Of a DNA stretch of 6,071 nt, positions 5,360 to 6,071 are shown one piece after another (position 1 is the stretch's first letter; the number at the start of each line of letters is the position of its first letter). The notes below the pieces were generated by a model. It had not been told where the DNA came from. It worked only from the letters and a program-made list of their open reading frames with translations, and ran no database searches. The stretch is from Alphaproteobacteria bacterium (lineage in GTDB: Bacteria > Pseudomonadota > Alphaproteobacteria > RF32 > CAG-239). Position numbers and translations under genes: made by a program. The stretch spans positions 1 to 6,071 of the forward strand of contig JAFTNB010000232.1 of assembly GCA_017452115.1 (NCBI GenBank), given 5' to 3'.

Positions 5360-6071
5360 CCATTGATAAATATCGGATTAGTGGAGAAAAGAGATTCGCT
5401 ATTTATACCCAAGAACGAAAAAAACTTCATGATAAAATTATCAAAGAGTTTGTTACCGATAAAATTACACCACAAATGATTAATGAACAACCGAGAATTT
5501 TAATTACATTAGGCGGTCGCCCCGGAAGCGGTAAAAGTTCGTGTTTAAATGGATTAGTTTATGATGATAGTTTTATTATTTTAGACCCCGATGCCATAAA
5601 AGCCAAATTACCCGAATATAAAGGTTGGAATGCCGAAGAAGTACACGAAGAAAGCGGGGATGTTCTTGAGAAATGTTTACAAGTTGCAAAAAGCCTTAAC
5701 TTAAGCGTAGTGATTGAATCAACAATGGGAACAACCGGAAGTACATTAAGACGAATAAGAGAATTTAAGGAAAGCGGCTATAAGGTTGAAGCTCATTATA
5801 TGTTTTTACCAATGAGGCAAGCCTGCAAAAGAGCTTTAAAACGATTTTTAGATGCCTCCCCAAACGGCAGATATATTCCGATAGATATTTTACATCAAAT
5901 GGATAATACCGAAAAGAATTTTGATTTAATAAAACCATTTGTAGACGGTTGGAGTTTTTATTCTAATGAAAATAGTGACAGAACAGGAAAAGCAGAACTG
6001 ATCGCTCAATATGGCGATATTTATATGAACTCTAAAAATGAAAAACATCACCTTGCAGACATAAACTTGCA
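5356..6071 (+). CDS. Zeta-toxin family kinase, C-terminus cut by window edge
   Basis: Zeta toxins are cytoplasmic P-loop kinases; the studied members phosphorylate UDP-N-acetylsugars and so block cell-wall precursor supply (family knowledge). The frame from ATG 5356 gives 238 residues before the edge. Visible: an N-terminal helical part (1-45); Walker A GGRPGSGKSS (53-62) after the strand RILITL; ILDPDAIKAKLPEY (75-88), aligning with the zeta IDNDTF-x-QHPNF block, so D79 would be the catalytic Asp; HEESGDVLEKCLQVAKSL (97-114); VVIESTMG (118-125), matching the conserved IEGT strand with E121; and GYKVEAHYMFLP (141-152), then ACKRALKRF (156-164) and NGRYIPIDIL (170-179), which resemble the lid and Arg region. 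The start overlaps the upstream stop as ATGA and has no ribosome site, implying translational coupling or an N-terminal extension in the upstream frame. G+C is higher than in the minus-strand operon at 2977-3522 (25 of 60 bases at 5581-5640). The actual substrate is unknown. Confidence 0.87.
   Translation, partial: MTIDKYRISGEKRFAIYTQERKKLHDKIIKEFVTDKITPQMINEQPRILITLGGRPGSGKSSCLNGLVYDDSFIILDPDAIKAKLPEYKGWNAEEVHEESGDVLEKCLQVAKSLNLSVVIESTMGTTGSTLRRIREFKESGYKVEAHYMFLPMRQACKRALKRFLDASPNGRYIPIDILHQMDNTEKNFDLIKPFVDGWSFYSNENSDRTGKAELIAQYGDIYMNSKNEKHHLADINL

Overview
The window is AT-rich DNA, probably from a bacterial chromosome, with closely packed genes on both strands. The one confidently identified housekeeping gene is rarA (replication-associated recombination protein A, minus strand). 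The AT-rich base composition and the RarA sequence suggest an uncultured host-associated (gut-type) proteobacterium, possibly an AT-rich alphaproteobacterium. That taxonomic guess is weak, because no rRNA or other marker is present. No tRNA, rRNA, insertion sequence, CRISPR array or convincing intrinsic terminator was found.

Left part (1-1684, minus strand): rarA has its own promoter. It overlaps by 14 bases the start of a second gene that runs off the left edge, so the two look translationally coupled. Composition differs from the genes to its right: 661-720 has 29 G+C in 60 bases, against 12 in 60 at 2641-2700 and 15 in 60 at 3241-3300. This fits an accessory segment next to a core gene.

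Middle (1685-4824): two unrecognised minus-strand genes (181 aa, then 429 aa, 2 bases apart) form an operon behind a near-consensus promoter. A plus-strand gene of 386 aa faces away from them behind its own promoter. The two -35 boxes are 6 bases apart. The plus promoter runs into a perfect 3 x 15-base tandem repeat that carries its -10 element. The 386-aa protein has a central segment that reads like an Arr-type ADP-ribosyltransferase fold (inference), followed by a very charged tail.

Right part (4825-6071, plus strand): a promoter with a perfect TTGACA box, lying inside a 14-base palindrome, drives an 81-aa charged helical protein, a 63-aa acidic protein and a zeta-toxin-type kinase cut by the window edge. 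The last two overlap by ATGA. The pattern suggests a toxin-antitoxin operon with one or two small partners and a repressor site. A competing reading, supported by a run of six A's and the lack of a ribosome site for the toxin, is that the 63-aa frame and the kinase are one protein split by a one-base slip.

Taken together, 1685-6071 looks like an accessory island carrying a zeta-type toxin locus, a possible ADP-ribosyltransferase-like gene and a divergent operon of unknown function.
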